From: Cellulomonas rhizosphaerae
GTDB taxonomy: Bacteria; Actinomycetota; Actinomycetes; Actinomycetales; Cellulomonadaceae
NCBI RefSeq assembly: GCF_003470205.1
Contig: NZ_QWKP01000221.1
Span: 25,162 to 89,161, forward strand
Length of the DNA stretch: 64,000 nt
Direction: 5' to 3'
In this document: positions 19,205 through 27,610 of the stretch, piece after piece
How the letters are laid out: each line of letters begins with the position of its first letter
Numbering within the stretch: position 1 is the first letter of the stretch
Program-made: the position numbers and the translations under genes
Notes under the pieces: generated by a model
The model's input: the letters and a program-made list of their open reading frames with translations, nothing else
Databases searched by the model: none
What the model was told of the DNA's origin: nothing

Positions 19205-20722
19205 ATGATCATCGCCGGAGTCGGTCTGTCCGTCCTCGCCGTCGTCCTCGTCGGCATCTTCGTCGCGCGCAAGGTGGACGGCGACAGCGCCAACTACCTC
19301 GTCGCGGGCCGGCGCCTGGGGGTGCCGCTCGTCGCGGCCTCGCTCATGGCCGCGGCCGTCGACTCCAACGCGACGGTCGGCAACACCGACCTCACCGCGT
19401 CGTTCGGGTTCTGGGCCGGGGCGTCGCTCGCCCTCGGTCTGGCGCTGTGCCTGCTGCTCACGGGCCTGTTCCTGGCCAAGCCGATGAACCGCATGAAGCT
19501 GTTCACGCTCGCCGACTTCTACCGGCTGCGGTACGGGCGGGGCGTCGAGGTCGCGTCGTCGGTGTTCATGATCTTCGCGTTCGCGATCCTCATGGCCGGC
19601 AACCTCGTGGCCTGCGGGTTCCTGCTCGAGCGCTTCCTCGGCATCGACTACACCGTGGGCGTGCTCATCGCGGTCGGCCTCGTCCTGCTCTACACGATCG
19701 GCGGCGGCATGTTCTCCGACGCCTACACCGCGGCGATCCAGATCGTCATCACGATCGTCGCGACCGTCAGCCTCGTGATCTGGTTCGGCGTCACCTACGG
19801 GTTCCACGTCGACGAGGGCATGGGCCCGTTCGACCTCGAGCAGCTGACCCAGACCAGCGCCGGCGCGCCGATCAACTGGGCCACGCTCATCGCGCTCGGC
19901 ATCGGCGACATCGTCGCGATCGACTTCATGCAGCGCATCTTCGCCGCGCGCAACCCCGAGACCGCCCGCCGGTCGTGCCTGACCGGCGCGGCGGGCACCG
20001 CCATCATCGGCGTCGCCTTCGCGATGGTCGCCCTGTCCGCCTCGTCGGTGCTCGGCCTGACGACGGACGCGGGCCCGATCCTGTTCCAGCTGCTCGACGA
20101 CTACGCGCCCTCCGGCCTGACGGTGCTGGTGCTGTCCGGCATCGTGGCGGCGTCCTTCTCGACCGCCTCGGGCGCGATCCTCGCGACGTCGGCCGTGGCC
20201 GTGCGCAACATCTTCGGCGTCCGCCGCGTGGTGTCCGCGAAGGAGGAGGGCGTCCGCGACCCGCTGCTGCTGTGGACGCGCGTCGCGATGGTCCCGATCG
20301 TCGCGCTCGGCATCACGATCGCGCTCAAGGTCGCCCAGACCGGCATCCTGCTCACGCTCGCGTTCGACCTCATGCTCGCAGGCCTCCTCGTGCCGTTCAT
20401 CCTCGGCCTGTTCTGGAAGCGCGGCGGCACCCGCGCGGCCGTCGCGGCGCTGTCGATCGGCGTCGGCGTGCGGATCGTGCTGTTCGTCCTGACGCCCACG
20501 ATCTACGGCGTGCCGAACGACGTCTGGTACATCCCGAACACGCTGGTCGACGCCTCGTTCGACGGCTGGCCGACGTTCTGGGCGTTCGGCGCCTCGATCG
20601 TCGCGTACGTCGTCGCCGCCGCGATCTGGCCGCGCAGCGTCACCGAGGAGGCGTGGGCGATCGCCGACGGCATGCCCGACGAGACCGCCCCCGCTCCTCG
20701 GGAGCCGGAGCCCGCTCTCTGA
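19205..20722 (+). CDS. Sodium:solute symporter (SSS family), probable urea/guanidine uptake
   Basis: A 505-residue integral membrane transporter with about 13 helices in the LeuT fold of the SSS family. Visible landmarks: SANYLVAGRRLGVPLVAASLMAAAVDSNATVGN near the N-terminus, FTLADFYRLRYGRGVEVASS, GGGMFSDAYTAAIQIVI (helix 5 region), and VLSGIVAASFSTASGAILATSAVAVRNIF, the sodium-site-containing helix 8 motif. The upstream in-frame extension to 19124 would cover the operator, so I start at the ATG 19205. A matching TetR operator upstream ties it to the carboxylase operon, suggesting the substrate is urea, guanidine or a related nitrogen compound. Confidence 0.85.
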   Translation: MIIAGVGLSVLAVVLVGIFVARKVDGDSANYLVAGRRLGVPLVAASLMAAAVDSNATVGNTDLTASFGFWAGASLALGLALCLLLTGLFLAKPMNRMKLFTLADFYRLRYGRGVEVASSVFMIFAFAILMAGNLVACGFLLERFLGIDYTVGVLIAVGLVLLYTIGGGMFSDAYTAAIQIVITIVATVSLVIWFGVTYGFHVDEGMGPFDLEQLTQTSAGAPINWATLIALGIGDIVAIDFMQRIFAARNPETARRSCLTGAAGTAIIGVAFAMVALSASSVLGLTTDAGPILFQLLDDYAPSGLTVLVLSGIVAASFSTASGAILATSAVAVRNIFGVRRVVSAKEEGVRDPLLLWTRVAMVPIVALGITIALKVAQTGILLTLAFDLMLAGLLVPFILGLFWKRGGTRAAVAALSIGVGVRIVLFVLTPTIYGVPNDVWYIPNTLVDASFDGWPTFWAFGASIVAYVVAAAIWPRSVTEEAWAIADGMPDETAPAPREPEPAL

Positions 20723-20762
20723 GCCCCGCAGTCTGAGCACCCCAGTCTGAGCCCGCAGGACG

Positions 20763-20796
20763 ACCGGCCCGGCGCCATCTCGGCGACCGGGCCGGT
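20763..20796 (+). terminator. Terminator of symporter gene
   Basis: Perfect 10-bp stem ACCGGCCCGG (20763-20772) / CCGGGCCGGT (20787-20796) with a 14-nt loop, 40 bp past the stop and just before the argA promoter. Confidence 0.7.
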
Positions 20797-20821
20797 TGGC
20801 TGCTCGCGGTCGGGCCGCCGC

Positions 20822-20827
20822 TAGGTT
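20822..20827 (+). promoter_or_regulatory. -10 element of leaderless argA
   Basis: TAGGTT ends 6 nt before the GTG at 20834; the gap GGCCCG offers no normally spaced ribosome site. Confidence 0.6.
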
Positions 20828-20833
20828 GGCCCG

Positions 20834-21343
20834 GTGGCGACCTCAACCTTCCGCGTGCGACCCGCGCTGCCGGCCGACGTCCGCGCCATCCGTGGGCTCG
20901 TCGAGCCGTATGCCGCCGAGCGGATCCTGCTCGCCAAGGAGTGGGTCGGCTACTACGAGGCGGTGCAGGAGTTCCTGGTCGTCGAGGCCGAGGACGGCGC
21001 GGTCATCGGCTGCGGTGCGCTGCACGTGATGTGGCAGGACCTGGCCGAGATCCGCACGCTCGCGGCCGACCGTGCGTGGCGGGGAGCCGGCGTGGGGCAC
21101 GCGCTGCTCGATGCGCTGCTGGTCCGGGCTCGCGAGCTGGGCCTGCGCCGCGTGTTCTGCCTGACGTTCGAGGTGCCGTTCTTCGAGGGCCACGGGTTCC
21201 ACGTCATCGAGGGCACGCCGGTCACGCAGGACGTCTACCTCGAGCTGCTGCGCTCGCACGACGACGGCGTCGCCGAGTTCCTCGACCTCGCGCGCGTGAA
21301 GCCCAACACGCTGGGCAACACGCGCATGCTCATCGAGCTGTAG
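20834..21343 (+). CDS. argA: Amino-acid N-acetyltransferase (N-acetylglutamate synthase, GNAT type)
   Basis: A 169-residue single-domain GNAT enzyme resembling the short ArgA of mycobacteria (Rv2747 type), which acetylates glutamate at the first step of arginine synthesis. Matching segments: VRPALPADVRAIRGLV, YEAVQEFLVVE, IGCGALHVMWQDLAEIRTLA, the acetyl-CoA loop RGAGVGHALLD, RVFCLTFEVPFFEGHGF, and the C-terminal VAEFLDLARVKPNTLGNTRML. The product starts at GTG 20834. It stands alone behind a terminator, with its own -10 element and a leaderless start. No other arginine genes are in the window. Confidence 0.9.
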   Translation: MATSTFRVRPALPADVRAIRGLVEPYAAERILLAKEWVGYYEAVQEFLVVEAEDGAVIGCGALHVMWQDLAEIRTLAADRAWRGAGVGHALLDALLVRARELGLRRVFCLTFEVPFFEGHGFHVIEGTPVTQDVYLELLRSHDDGVAEFLDLARVKPNTLGNTRMLIEL

Positions 21344-21497
21344 GCGGCTCGACCCCCGCCTGCGAGCGCCGCTCTCGCGGCCATCTCGTCGACGTCCATC
21401 TCGTGAACGCAGCTCTCGTCGCAGCGGACGCGCTGGTCAACGACGCGCGGGCTGCAACGTTCGGTGCAACCATCCGGGCACGGAGCCAGCCGCGCCG

Positions 21498-21851
21498 TCA
21501 GGGGAGCGGGGTGTGGTGCGTGAGGTCGAAGGTGCCGTCGGTCTCGACGACGACCGCCACCAGGTCGGTCAGCGCCCAGGTCTGGTGGTCCTCGCCCGGC
21601 TGCCAGACGACGACCGCGGCGGGCTCCACCTCGCGGCTCTCGTCGCCCGCCCCGACCCGCGCCCGGCCGCTGACGATCGCGAACGCCTGGCTCCGCACCG
21701 CCGGGTGCCGGCCTATGGTCCCGCCCGCCGCGACGCGCGCCACGTGCACCTGCGTCAACGCCCCGTCCACGGTCGGAGGCAGCGCGTCCATCACGACCCC
21801 CACGCTCGAGAACCGCTCGACGGCGTACGAGGGCATCGCGGCGATCTCCAT
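21498..21851 (-). CDS. Small cupin-domain protein
   Basis: A 117-residue single cupin barrel. I use the ATG at 21851 (MEIAAMPSYAVERF) because CAGGAT lies 6 nt upstream; the open frame extends 20 residues further in low-complexity sequence. Cupin motif 1 is weak (VARVAAGGTIGRHPAVRSQAF); motif 2 is seen in AAVVVWQPGEDHQTWAL. The single likely metal-ligand His residues suggest a binding or regulatory role rather than a defined enzyme. The C-terminus is TDGTFDLTHHTPLP. It has no obvious functional link to argA or mutY. A long hairpin separates it from mutY. Confidence 0.7.
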   Translation of the reverse strand: MEIAAMPSYAVERFSSVGVVMDALPPTVDGALTQVHVARVAAGGTIGRHPAVRSQAFAIVSGRARVGAGDESREVEPAAVVVWQPGEDHQTWALTDLVAVVVETDGTFDLTHHTPLP

Positions 21852-21912
21852 CCCCCCATCCTGCCGCCGCGCGTCCGCCCGGGCGCCCGGGGCGGCTGAC
21901 ATCACGGGCATC

Positions 21913-21952
21913 CCGCTACATCACGGGGATCGCAACCCCCGTGATGAAGCGG
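21913..21952 (-). terminator. Hairpin downstream of mutY
   Basis: Arms CCGCT-A-CATCACGGGG (21913-21928) and CCCCGTGATG-A-AGCGG (21937-21952) pair over 15 positions with one A-A mismatch and an 8-nt loop. An extra direct copy of CATCACGGG lies just upstream (21900-21908). Likely the mutY terminator. Confidence 0.65.
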
Positions 21953-21982
21953 AACCACCGTGCTGACCCCCGTCCGCGCTGC

Positions 21983-22891
21983 TCAGCGGGGGAGCGAGTA
22001 CGTGGGCTCGGCGTCCGGGGACGGTGGGTCGTGGCGCGCGACGAGGCCGTCGGCGACGAGCGAGTCGACGCACCGCGCGCGCTGGGCCGCGTCCGGCCAG
22101 ACCTGGTCGACCGCGTGCTGCGGCACGGGCCCGAGGGCCTCGCGGAGCAGGGCCATGATGCGGCCGCGGACCTGCCGGTCGGTGCCGGCCCAGGCCTGGG
22201 TGCGTCGGCGCGCGTGGTGCTCGTCGCCCGGGCGCCCGGCGGCGAGCCACGCGCACGACGAGGCGACCGGGCACGACTCGCACCGCGGAGCGCGGGCCGT
22301 GCACACCAGGGCGCCGAGCTCCATGGACGCGGCAGCCCAGCGCGCGGCCCCGTCGTCCGTCGCGGGGACGAGTGCCGAGGCGGTGCGGACCTCCGCGGCG
22401 GTCAGCGACGGCGCCGGCAGGGCCGAGCCGCCGACGGTGCGCGCCAGGACGCGGCGCACGTTGGTGTCGAGCACCACCGACCGCCGCCCGAACGCGAACG
22501 CCCGCACCGCGGCCGCCGTGTAGGAGCCGATGCCGGGCAGCGCGAGCAGCGCGTCCTCGTCGTCGGGCACCTCGCCGCCGTGCCGCGCGACGATCGCCCG
22601 CGCGCACTCCTGCAGCCGCAGGGCGCGGCGCGGGTAGCCGAGGCGGTCCCACGCGCGCAGCACGTCGGCGGTCGGGGCCGCGGCGAGGTCGGCGGGCGTC
22701 GGCCACGCGGACATCCAGGCGCGCCACGCGGGCTCGACGCGGACGACCGGCGTCTGCTGCAGCATCACCTCGCTGACCAGCACGCCCCACGGGGTGCGGT
22801 CGGGCGCGCGCCACGGCAGGTCCCGCGCGTGCTCGTCGAACCACGCCACGACAGTCCCGACGAGCGCGGGGTCGGCGGGGGCGGTCGGCAC
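21983..22891 (-). CDS. mutY: A/G-specific adenine glycosylase
   Basis: A 302-residue DNA glycosylase that removes adenine mispaired with 8-oxoguanine. The catalytic region has VSEVMLQQTPVVRVEPAWRAWM near the N-terminus, the helix-hairpin-helix LLALPGIGSYTAAAVRAFAFG with catalytic Asp in VVLDTNVRRVLAR, and a [4Fe-4S] cluster motif C-x6-C-x2-C-x5-C (CTARAPRCESCPVASSC). The C-terminal NUDIX-like domain found in longer MutY proteins is short or missing, as in other actinobacteria. I start at GTG 22891 because CACGAT lies 6 nt upstream; the longer open frame would overlap the divergent gene. It lies in the radA-disA-mutY neighbourhood. Confidence 0.92.
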   Translation of the reverse strand: MPTAPADPALVGTVVAWFDEHARDLPWRAPDRTPWGVLVSEVMLQQTPVVRVEPAWRAWMSAWPTPADLAAAPTADVLRAWDRLGYPRRALRLQECARAIVARHGGEVPDDEDALLALPGIGSYTAAAVRAFAFGRRSVVLDTNVRRVLARTVGGSALPAPSLTAAEVRTASALVPATDDGAARWAAASMELGALVCTARAPRCESCPVASSCAWLAAGRPGDEHHARRRTQAWAGTDRQVRGRIMALLREALGPVPQHAVDQVWPDAAQRARCVDSLVADGLVARHDPPSPDAEPTYSLPR

Positions 22892-23016
22892 GGGAGCATC
22901 GTGCCCCGCCCGGCGGTCCGCGGCGAACGGATCCCGCGGCGCGCCGGTCAGGCTCGCCCGGACGGCCGCCCGCCCCTCGTACCGTGGAGACGGTCGATCG
23001 AACAAGGAGGTGGAAC

Positions 23017-23634
23017 GTGTCCGCACCCAGGCCCGCACCCCGCCCCTCGGCGGCCGTGTACCGCCGTCGCCGGCTCGTCGTGCTCGGCATCCCGCTGCTC
23101 GTCGTCGTGCTGGTCGTCTGGCTCGTCGCGGGCCGCGGCTCGGCCGACGAGCCCTCGTCGGCCCCGAAGACGACGGCGACGACGACCACGAAGTCCACGC
23201 CGAAGGCCACCCCCAAGTCCACGCCGACCCCCACCGCCACGACCGGCGTCCCCGACTGCACGGACCTGAAGCTCAAGGTCAGCGCCGACGACGCGTCGTA
23301 CGCGGCCGGCCAGAACCCCAAGCTGACCACGACGATCACGAACCAGGGCAAGGAGGCGTGCCTGGTCGACGCGGGCACGGACGAGGCCGCCCTGGTCATC
23401 ACCTCGGGCGACGACCGGGTCTGGTCGAGCCAGGACTGCGCGAGCGAGGCGTCCGCGTACCGCCCGCTCCTGCTCGCCGCGGGCGAGAGCGTCAAGGACT
23501 CCGTCACGTGGAAGCGGGTGCGCTCGGAGGAGCAGTGCCCCAAGGACCTGCCGGCCCCCAAGTCGGGGACCTATGCGGCCACGTACACGCTCTCGGGCGT
23601 CAACGCGGCGCCCGAGGTCTTCACGCTCGGCTGA
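23017..23634 (+). CDS. Single-pass membrane-anchored protein, function unknown
   Basis: A 205-residue protein with a perfect Shine-Dalgarno (aaggaggt) before its GTG. A short basic cytoplasmic tail is followed by one transmembrane helix (LVVLGIPLLVVVLVVWLVAG, about residues 20-40), a Thr/Lys/Pro-rich wall-spanning linker (repeats of KSTPKATPKSTPT), and an outer beta-rich domain of about 130 residues. That domain has four Cys (PDCTDL, EACLV, DCASE, EQCPK), which could form two disulfides, and the motif TTTITNQGKEAC. This resembles Ig-like DUF4232 or BsuPI-type domains, but I cannot assign it. It ends 9 bp from the convergent disA stop. Confidence 0.75.
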   Translation: MSAPRPAPRPSAAVYRRRRLVVLGIPLLVVVLVVWLVAGRGSADEPSSAPKTTATTTTKSTPKATPKSTPTPTATTGVPDCTDLKLKVSADDASYAAGQNPKLTTTITNQGKEACLVDAGTDEAALVITSGDDRVWSSQDCASEASAYRPLLLAAGESVKDSVTWKRVRSEEQCPKDLPAPKSGTYAATYTLSGVNAAPEVFTLG

Positions 23635-23643
23635 GCGCAGGCG

Positions 23644-24723
23644 TCAGACGTACCGCTCGAGGATCGACGACTCGGCCAGGCGGGAGAGTCCTTCGCGCAC
23701 CGCGCGGGCCCGCTGCTCGCCCACGCCGTCGACGGCCATGAGGTCGTCGATGCCTGCGGCGAGCAGCTTCTGCAGGCCGCCGAAGTGGGCGACGAGGCGG
23801 TCGACGATCGCACCCGGCAGGCGGGGCACCTTCGACAGCAGCCGGTAGCCGCGCGGACCGGCGGCCGCGTCGAGCGCGTCGCCCCCGCCCGGCAGTCCGA
23901 GCACGCGCGCGATGTGCGCGATGTCGAGCAGCTCGGTCGAGTCCAGCTCGGCGAGCTCGGCCTGCACGGAGTCGAGGTCGCGGCGGATGGTGTCGACGTA
24001 GTCGCGGATGACGAGCTCGCGGTCCGAGCCGATGCCGCCCACGAGCTCGTCGAGCTGCAGCGTGAGCAGGCGGCCGTCGGTGCCGAGCTCGACGACGTAG
24101 CCCTCGATCTCCTCGGAGATGCGCCGCACCATCTCGAGTCGCTGGACGACGGCGGACACGTCCCGGACCGTGACGAGGTCCTCGATCTCGAGCGCGGAGA
24201 GCGTGCCGCTGACCTCGTCGAGGCGCGACTTGTAGCGCTCGAGCGTGGCGAGGGCCTGGTTGGCGCGGGACAGGATGGTCGTCGAGCCCTCGAGCACGTA
24301 CCGCTGGTCGCCGACGTACAGCGCGATGATCCGCATCGAGGCGGACACCGAGATCACGGGCAGGCCGGTCTGCTTGGCGACGCGCTCGGCGGTGCGGTGG
24401 CGCGTGCCGGACTCGGTGGTCTCGATCGTCACGTCGGGCAGCAGCTGCACGGCCGCACGGACGATCTTGGAGATGTCCTGGTCGACGACGACGGCACCGT
24501 CCATCTTGGCCAGCTCGCGCAGGCGGGTCGCCGAGAACTCCACGTCGAGGACGAAGCCGCCCGAGCAGATGGACTCGACCGTCTTGTCGAAGCCGAGGAC
24601 GATCAGCGCGCCGGTCCGTCCGCGCAGGATCCGCTCGAGCCCGTCCCGCAGGTCGCCGCCGGGCGCGACGGCAGCGAGGGTCGACCGCATGAGGTCGTCG
24701 GGGGCGTGCGGGGTGTTCGGCAC
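23644..24723 (-). CDS. disA: DNA-integrity scanning diadenylate cyclase DisA
   Basis: A 359-residue enzyme making cyclic di-AMP from two ATP while scanning DNA for branched or damaged structures. The DAC domain carries the diagnostic motifs D75-G76-A77 ([11 protein letters not shown]) and R108-H109-R110 ([11 protein letters not shown]), spaced as in characterised DisA. A central coiled, helical spine follows ([20 protein letters not shown]), then a C-terminal RuvA-like helix-hairpin-helix DNA-binding domain ([27 protein letters not shown]). I start at the GTG 24723; TACGAT lies 6 nt upstream, indicating a leaderless mRNA. Upstream open frame is shadow. Linkage with radA and mutY is widespread in actinobacteria and fits a role in DNA-damage signalling. 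Confidence 0.96.
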   Translation of the reverse strand: MPNTPHAPDDLMRSTLAAVAPGGDLRDGLERILRGRTGALIVLGFDKTVESICSGGFVLDVEFSATRLRELAKMDGAVVVDQDISKIVRAAVQLLPDVTIETTESGTRHRTAERVAKQTGLPVISVSASMRIIALYVGDQRYVLEGSTTILSRANQALATLERYKSRLDEVSGTLSALEIEDLVTVRDVSAVVQRLEMVRRISEEIEGYVVELGTDGRLLTLQLDELVGGIGSDRELVIRDYVDTIRRDLDSVQAELAELDSTELLDIAHIARVLGLPGGGDALDAAAGPRGYRLLSKVPRLPGAIVDRLVAHFGGLQKLLAAGIDDLMAVDGVGEQRARAVREGLSRLAESSILERYV

Positions 24724-24729
24724 GCGAGC

Positions 24730-24735
24730 ATCGTA
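24730..24735 (-). promoter_or_regulatory. -10 element of leaderless disA
   Basis: TACGAT ends 6 nt before the GTG at 24723. Confidence 0.55.
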
Positions 24736-24812
24736 ACGACGCCCGGCGACGCAGCGGGCATGCGACCCGCGACGAGGCGGTCGAACTCCGGACATCTGAC
24801 GGAGCCGGCCGC

Positions 24813-25634
24813 CTATGACGGGCCGCGGACCCCGAGCGTGTAGCGGACCTCCTGGGCCAGGGCGAGGTGGCCCGACGGGTCGGTGATCGACGCCGCGAGC
24901 TCCAGGATCCGGGCGCGCATGGCGTCGTGCTCGTCGGCCGGGACCGCGTCCCACATGGCCCGTTGGCCGTGGGACTGCGTGAACGCCACGAGATGCTCGG
25001 GGTTGCGGAACACGGCCTCCACGGTGCGGGTCACGGTCCGGATCGCCGTCAGACCGGCGCCGACGAAGAGGTCCGCCATGCCCGCGTCGGACGCGAAGGG
25101 GCCGCTGCGCCCGCTGGTCCGGGCGTCGAGCAGGGCGGGCGGCAGGTAGGAAAAGAAGAGCTCGTCGACCCGCCGCCACCGCTCGTCCTGGGCTCCGAAC
25201 GTCGTCGTCCCGAGGCGACCGCCGTGGACGACGAGCGACGCCCACACGCTCAGCGTCGCTGCGGGATCGGGCATGAAGAACAGCACCAGCGACGCCGACA
25301 CCACGTCGAACGAGGCCGCCGCGAAGTCGGGCGCGCGGGCGTCGCCCACGGCGACCGTGACCTGCGGGAGGTCGGCGAGGTCGCGCGCGGTCAGCTCCAC
25401 CATGCGGGGGGCGAGGTCGATGCCGACGGCCCGCCCGTCGGGGCCGGTCGCGAGCGCGAGCGGGCGCAGCGCGGCGCCACGGCCGCAGCCGATGTCGAGC
25501 ACGCTCTCGCCGGGTCGCACGGCGAGCTCGTCGACCAGCCCGGCGGCGATCGGCTCGAACCACGGGACGCCCACGGCGTCGTAGGTGTCGGCGACGCGGT
25601 CGAAGATCCCGGCCGGCCCGTCGGGGTGTGCCAT
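24813..25634 (-). CDS. Class I SAM-dependent methyltransferase
   Basis: A 273-residue methyltransferase of the UbiE/Methyltransf_11 type. The SAM-binding motif I is [17 protein letters not shown] (about residues 45-61), followed by [14 protein letters not shown] (motif Post I), [11 protein letters not shown], and [16 protein letters not shown] (motifs II/III). The start at 25634 ([11 protein letters not shown]) has a G-rich ribosome site. It stands between disA and the His-rich gene and has no recognisable pathway partner. The substrate cannot be deduced; small-molecule methylation is more likely than tRNA or protein. Confidence 0.85.
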   Translation of the reverse strand: MAHPDGPAGIFDRVADTYDAVGVPWFEPIAAGLVDELAVRPGESVLDIGCGRGAALRPLALATGPDGRAVGIDLAPRMVELTARDLADLPQVTVAVGDARAPDFAAASFDVVSASLVLFFMPDPAATLSVWASLVVHGGRLGTTTFGAQDERWRRVDELFFSYLPPALLDARTSGRSGPFASDAGMADLFVGAGLTAIRTVTRTVEAVFRNPEHLVAFTQSHGQRAMWDAVPADEHDAMRARILELAASITDPSGHLALAQEVRYTLGVRGPS

Positions 25635-25700
25635 CGACCCACCCTCGCACCGGCGCCGGGGGCGAACAAGGGCTCTCGGCGGGCGGGACCGGCCCGCGGG

Positions 25701-25718
25701 GCGCACATTGAAGTGCGC
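25701..25718. promoter_or_regulatory. Dyad upstream of His-rich microprotein gene
   Basis: Inverted repeat GCGCAC-ATTGAA-GTGCGC between the divergent methyltransferase (start 25634) and the His-rich gene (start 25760). A candidate operator; the binding protein is unknown. Confidence 0.45.
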
Positions 25719-25759
25719 TCACACCCGGGGCGCCGGTTTCGAGACAGAGGAAGTACACG

Positions 25760-25945
25760 ATGAGCACCGACAGCGGCCACGGCACCCCCGACGTCCTCGA
25801 CGACGGCGCGACCTCGCGCGTCGTCGAGGGCGAGACCACGACCCATGAGCACCACGAGCACCACGAGCACCACGAGCACGGCAAGCACGAGGTCCTCGAC
25901 GACGGCGAGACGTCCGAGGTCGTCGAGGGCGACGAAGCCCCCTGA
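25760..25945 (+). CDS. His-rich 61-residue protein with internal duplication, putative metal binder
   Basis: A very small acidic protein with a clear Shine-Dalgarno (agaggaag) 7 nt before its ATG and a 13-bp terminator stem starting 6 bp after its stop, so it looks like a complete small transcription unit. The sequence has two copies of an acidic unit, [13 protein letters not shown] and [13 protein letters not shown], separated by a His/Glu linker [17 protein letters not shown] with ten His. The linker is encoded by tandem 9-bp GAGCACCAC repeats. Such a linker should bind Zn, Ni or Co; the role could be metal storage, buffering or chaperoning. No known family is recognised. A dyad upstream could be a metal-responsive operator. 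Confidence 0.7.
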   Translation: MSTDSGHGTPDVLDDGATSRVVEGETTTHEHHEHHEHHEHGKHEVLDDGETSEVVEGDEAP

Positions 25946-25950
25946 CCCGC

Positions 25951-25984
25951 GGACCGGGCGGCCACGCACGCGGCCGCCCGGTCC
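25951..25984 (+). terminator. Terminator of His-rich gene
   Basis: Perfect 13-bp stem GGACCGGGCGGCC (25951-25963) / GGCCGCCCGGTCC (25972-25984) with an 8-nt loop. Confidence 0.75.
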
Positions 25985-26096
25985 GCTCCGCTCGGTCTGC
26001 TTCGACCCGTCGGTCGCGGACGCCCGAGCCGACAGCCTCGGGACCTCGGCCGCGGGGCACGCTGACTCGCGAACGCGACCAGAACGTCGCTGGGCC

Positions 26097-27518
26097 TCAG
26101 CCCCGGCGGATCGGCACCACGTTGTCCGTCATGTTCGCCACCTGCACGGCCCGAGCCAGGTCGGACGCCCCGAGCACGGTCATCCCCTTCGGCACCGCCA
26201 ACCCGGCCACGGACGCGTGCGGCACGATCGCGCGGGTGAACCCGAGCCGCGCGGCCTCGGCCAGGCGGCGGCCCACGCCGGACACGTTCCGGATCTCCCC
26301 GGCCAGGCCCACCTCGCCGATGGCCACGAGCCCGCGCGGCAGCGAGGTGTTCTCCCGCGATCCGACCGCGGCCAGCGCGAGCGCGAGGTCGGCGGAGGGT
26401 TCGACGACGCGCGCGCCGCCGACGGTGGAGACGTAGACGTCCTGGTCGGCAAGCCGGGCGCCGAGCCGGCGCTGCAGGACCGCGAGCACCATCGCCAGGC
26501 GGGAGGAGTCGACGCCGCTCGTCGTGCGGCGGGGGTTGGGCACCTGCGAGGGGGCGACGAGCGCCTGGATCTCGGTGGCCAGCGGGCGGCGGCCCTCGAG
26601 CGTGACGGTGAGGCAGGTTCCCGGCACGGGGTTGTGCGACTGGGACATGAACAGGCCGGAGGGGTCGGCGAGGCCGACGATGCCCTGCTCGGACAGGTCG
26701 AAGCAGCCGACCTCGTCGGTGGGGCCGTAGCGGTTCTTGGTGGCGCGGAGCATCCGCAGGCGCGAGTGGCGGTCGCCCTCGAACTGGCAGACCACGTCCA
26801 CCAGGTGCTCGAGCGTGCGCGGGCCGGCGACCGAGCCGTCCTTGGTGACGTGGCCGACCAGCACCACGGGCATGTCCCGGGACTTGGCGGCCTGGATCAC
26901 CGCCGCGCTGACCTCACGGACCTGCGCGACGCCGCCTGCCGTGCCCTCGATCGCCGCGGAGGCGATCGTCTGGACCGAGTCGAGGACGAACAGGTCCGGG
27001 TCGACCTGCTCGATGTGGCCGAGGACCGTCGCGAGGTCGGTCTCGTCGGCGATCAGCAGGTTCGGGTCGAGCGCGCCGATCCGGCCCGCGCGCAGCCGGA
27101 TCTGGGCGACGGACTCCTCGCCCGTCACGTACAGGACCCGGCGACCTCCGCGGGCGGTGCGTGCCGCGACGTCGAGCAGCAGGGTCGACTTGCCGACGCC
27201 CGGCTCGCCCGCGAGCAGCACCACGGCCCCGGGCACGAGGCCCCCGCCGAGCACGCGGTCCAGCTCGTCGACCCCGGTGGCGCGCGCGAGCGCGGACTCG
27301 ACCGAGATCTCGCTGATCGGGCGAGCGGGTGCGCGGGTCGGGGCGGCCGCGACCGTCTTGGGGGCGCCGCCACCCGGGCCGGAGTCCTCGAGGACGGTTC
27401 CCCACGCCTGGCACTCGCCGCACCGGCCGGCCCACTTGGCGGCGGTCCACCCGCACTCGGTGCAGCGGAAGCCGGGGCGCGCGGCCTTCTCGGCGCGACG
27501 GGCGGCGGTGGTGCTCAT
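26097..27518 (-). CDS. radA: DNA repair protein RadA/Sms
   Basis: A 473-residue RecA-like branch-migration helicase used in recombinational repair. The N-terminal C4 zinc motif is C19-TEC22 ... C33-GEC36 ([18 protein letters not shown]). Walker A is GEPGVGKST (about 105-113), Walker B is [10 protein letters not shown], and the RadA-specific KNRYG motif is in [13 protein letters not shown]. The C-terminal third is Lon-protease-like ([23 protein letters not shown]). I start at ATG 27518, with TACCGT 7 nt upstream; the extension to 27548 adds ten unconserved residues. The linkage to disA is conserved, and RadA is reported to restrain DisA activity in other bacteria. Confidence 0.96.
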   Translation of the reverse strand: MSTTAARRAEKAARPGFRCTECGWTAAKWAGRCGECQAWGTVLEDSGPGGGAPKTVAAAPTRAPARPISEISVESALARATGVDELDRVLGGGLVPGAVVLLAGEPGVGKSTLLLDVAARTARGGRRVLYVTGEESVAQIRLRAGRIGALDPNLLIADETDLATVLGHIEQVDPDLFVLDSVQTIASAAIEGTAGGVAQVREVSAAVIQAAKSRDMPVVLVGHVTKDGSVAGPRTLEHLVDVVCQFEGDRHSRLRMLRATKNRYGPTDEVGCFDLSEQGIVGLADPSGLFMSQSHNPVPGTCLTVTLEGRRPLATEIQALVAPSQVPNPRRTTSGVDSSRLAMVLAVLQRRLGARLADQDVYVSTVGGARVVEPSADLALALAAVGSRENTSLPRGLVAIGEVGLAGEIRNVSGVGRRLAEAARLGFTRAIVPHASVAGLAVPKGMTVLGASDLARAVQVANMTDNVVPIRRG

Positions 27519-27525
27519 GTCCCGG

Positions 27526-27531
27526 ACGGTA
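27526..27531 (-). promoter_or_regulatory. -10 element of leaderless radA
   Basis: TACCGT ends 7 nt before the ATG at 27518. Confidence 0.5.
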
Positions 27532-27575
27532 GCCGCCGACACCGACACGACCGGGCTCGGCGCTCCGGGCGCGCC

Positions 27576-27604
27576 TTGTCACGGCGGCTGAACGGGTGTT
27601 TAGT
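27576..27604 (+). promoter_or_regulatory. Promoter of the TetR-ABC exporter operon
   Basis: TTGTCA (27576-27581), exactly 17 nt, TTTAGT (27599-27604); the predicted transcription start falls on the GTG at 27611. The best -35/-10 pair in the window and a textbook leaderless configuration. Confidence 0.7.
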
Positions 27605-27610
27605 CGAGTC

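Noticed and set aside
25852..25880. Tandem 9-bp GAGCACCAC repeats as a possible microsatellite or CRISPR-like array.
   Set aside because: In-frame repeats encoding the HEH linker of the microprotein; no spacers.
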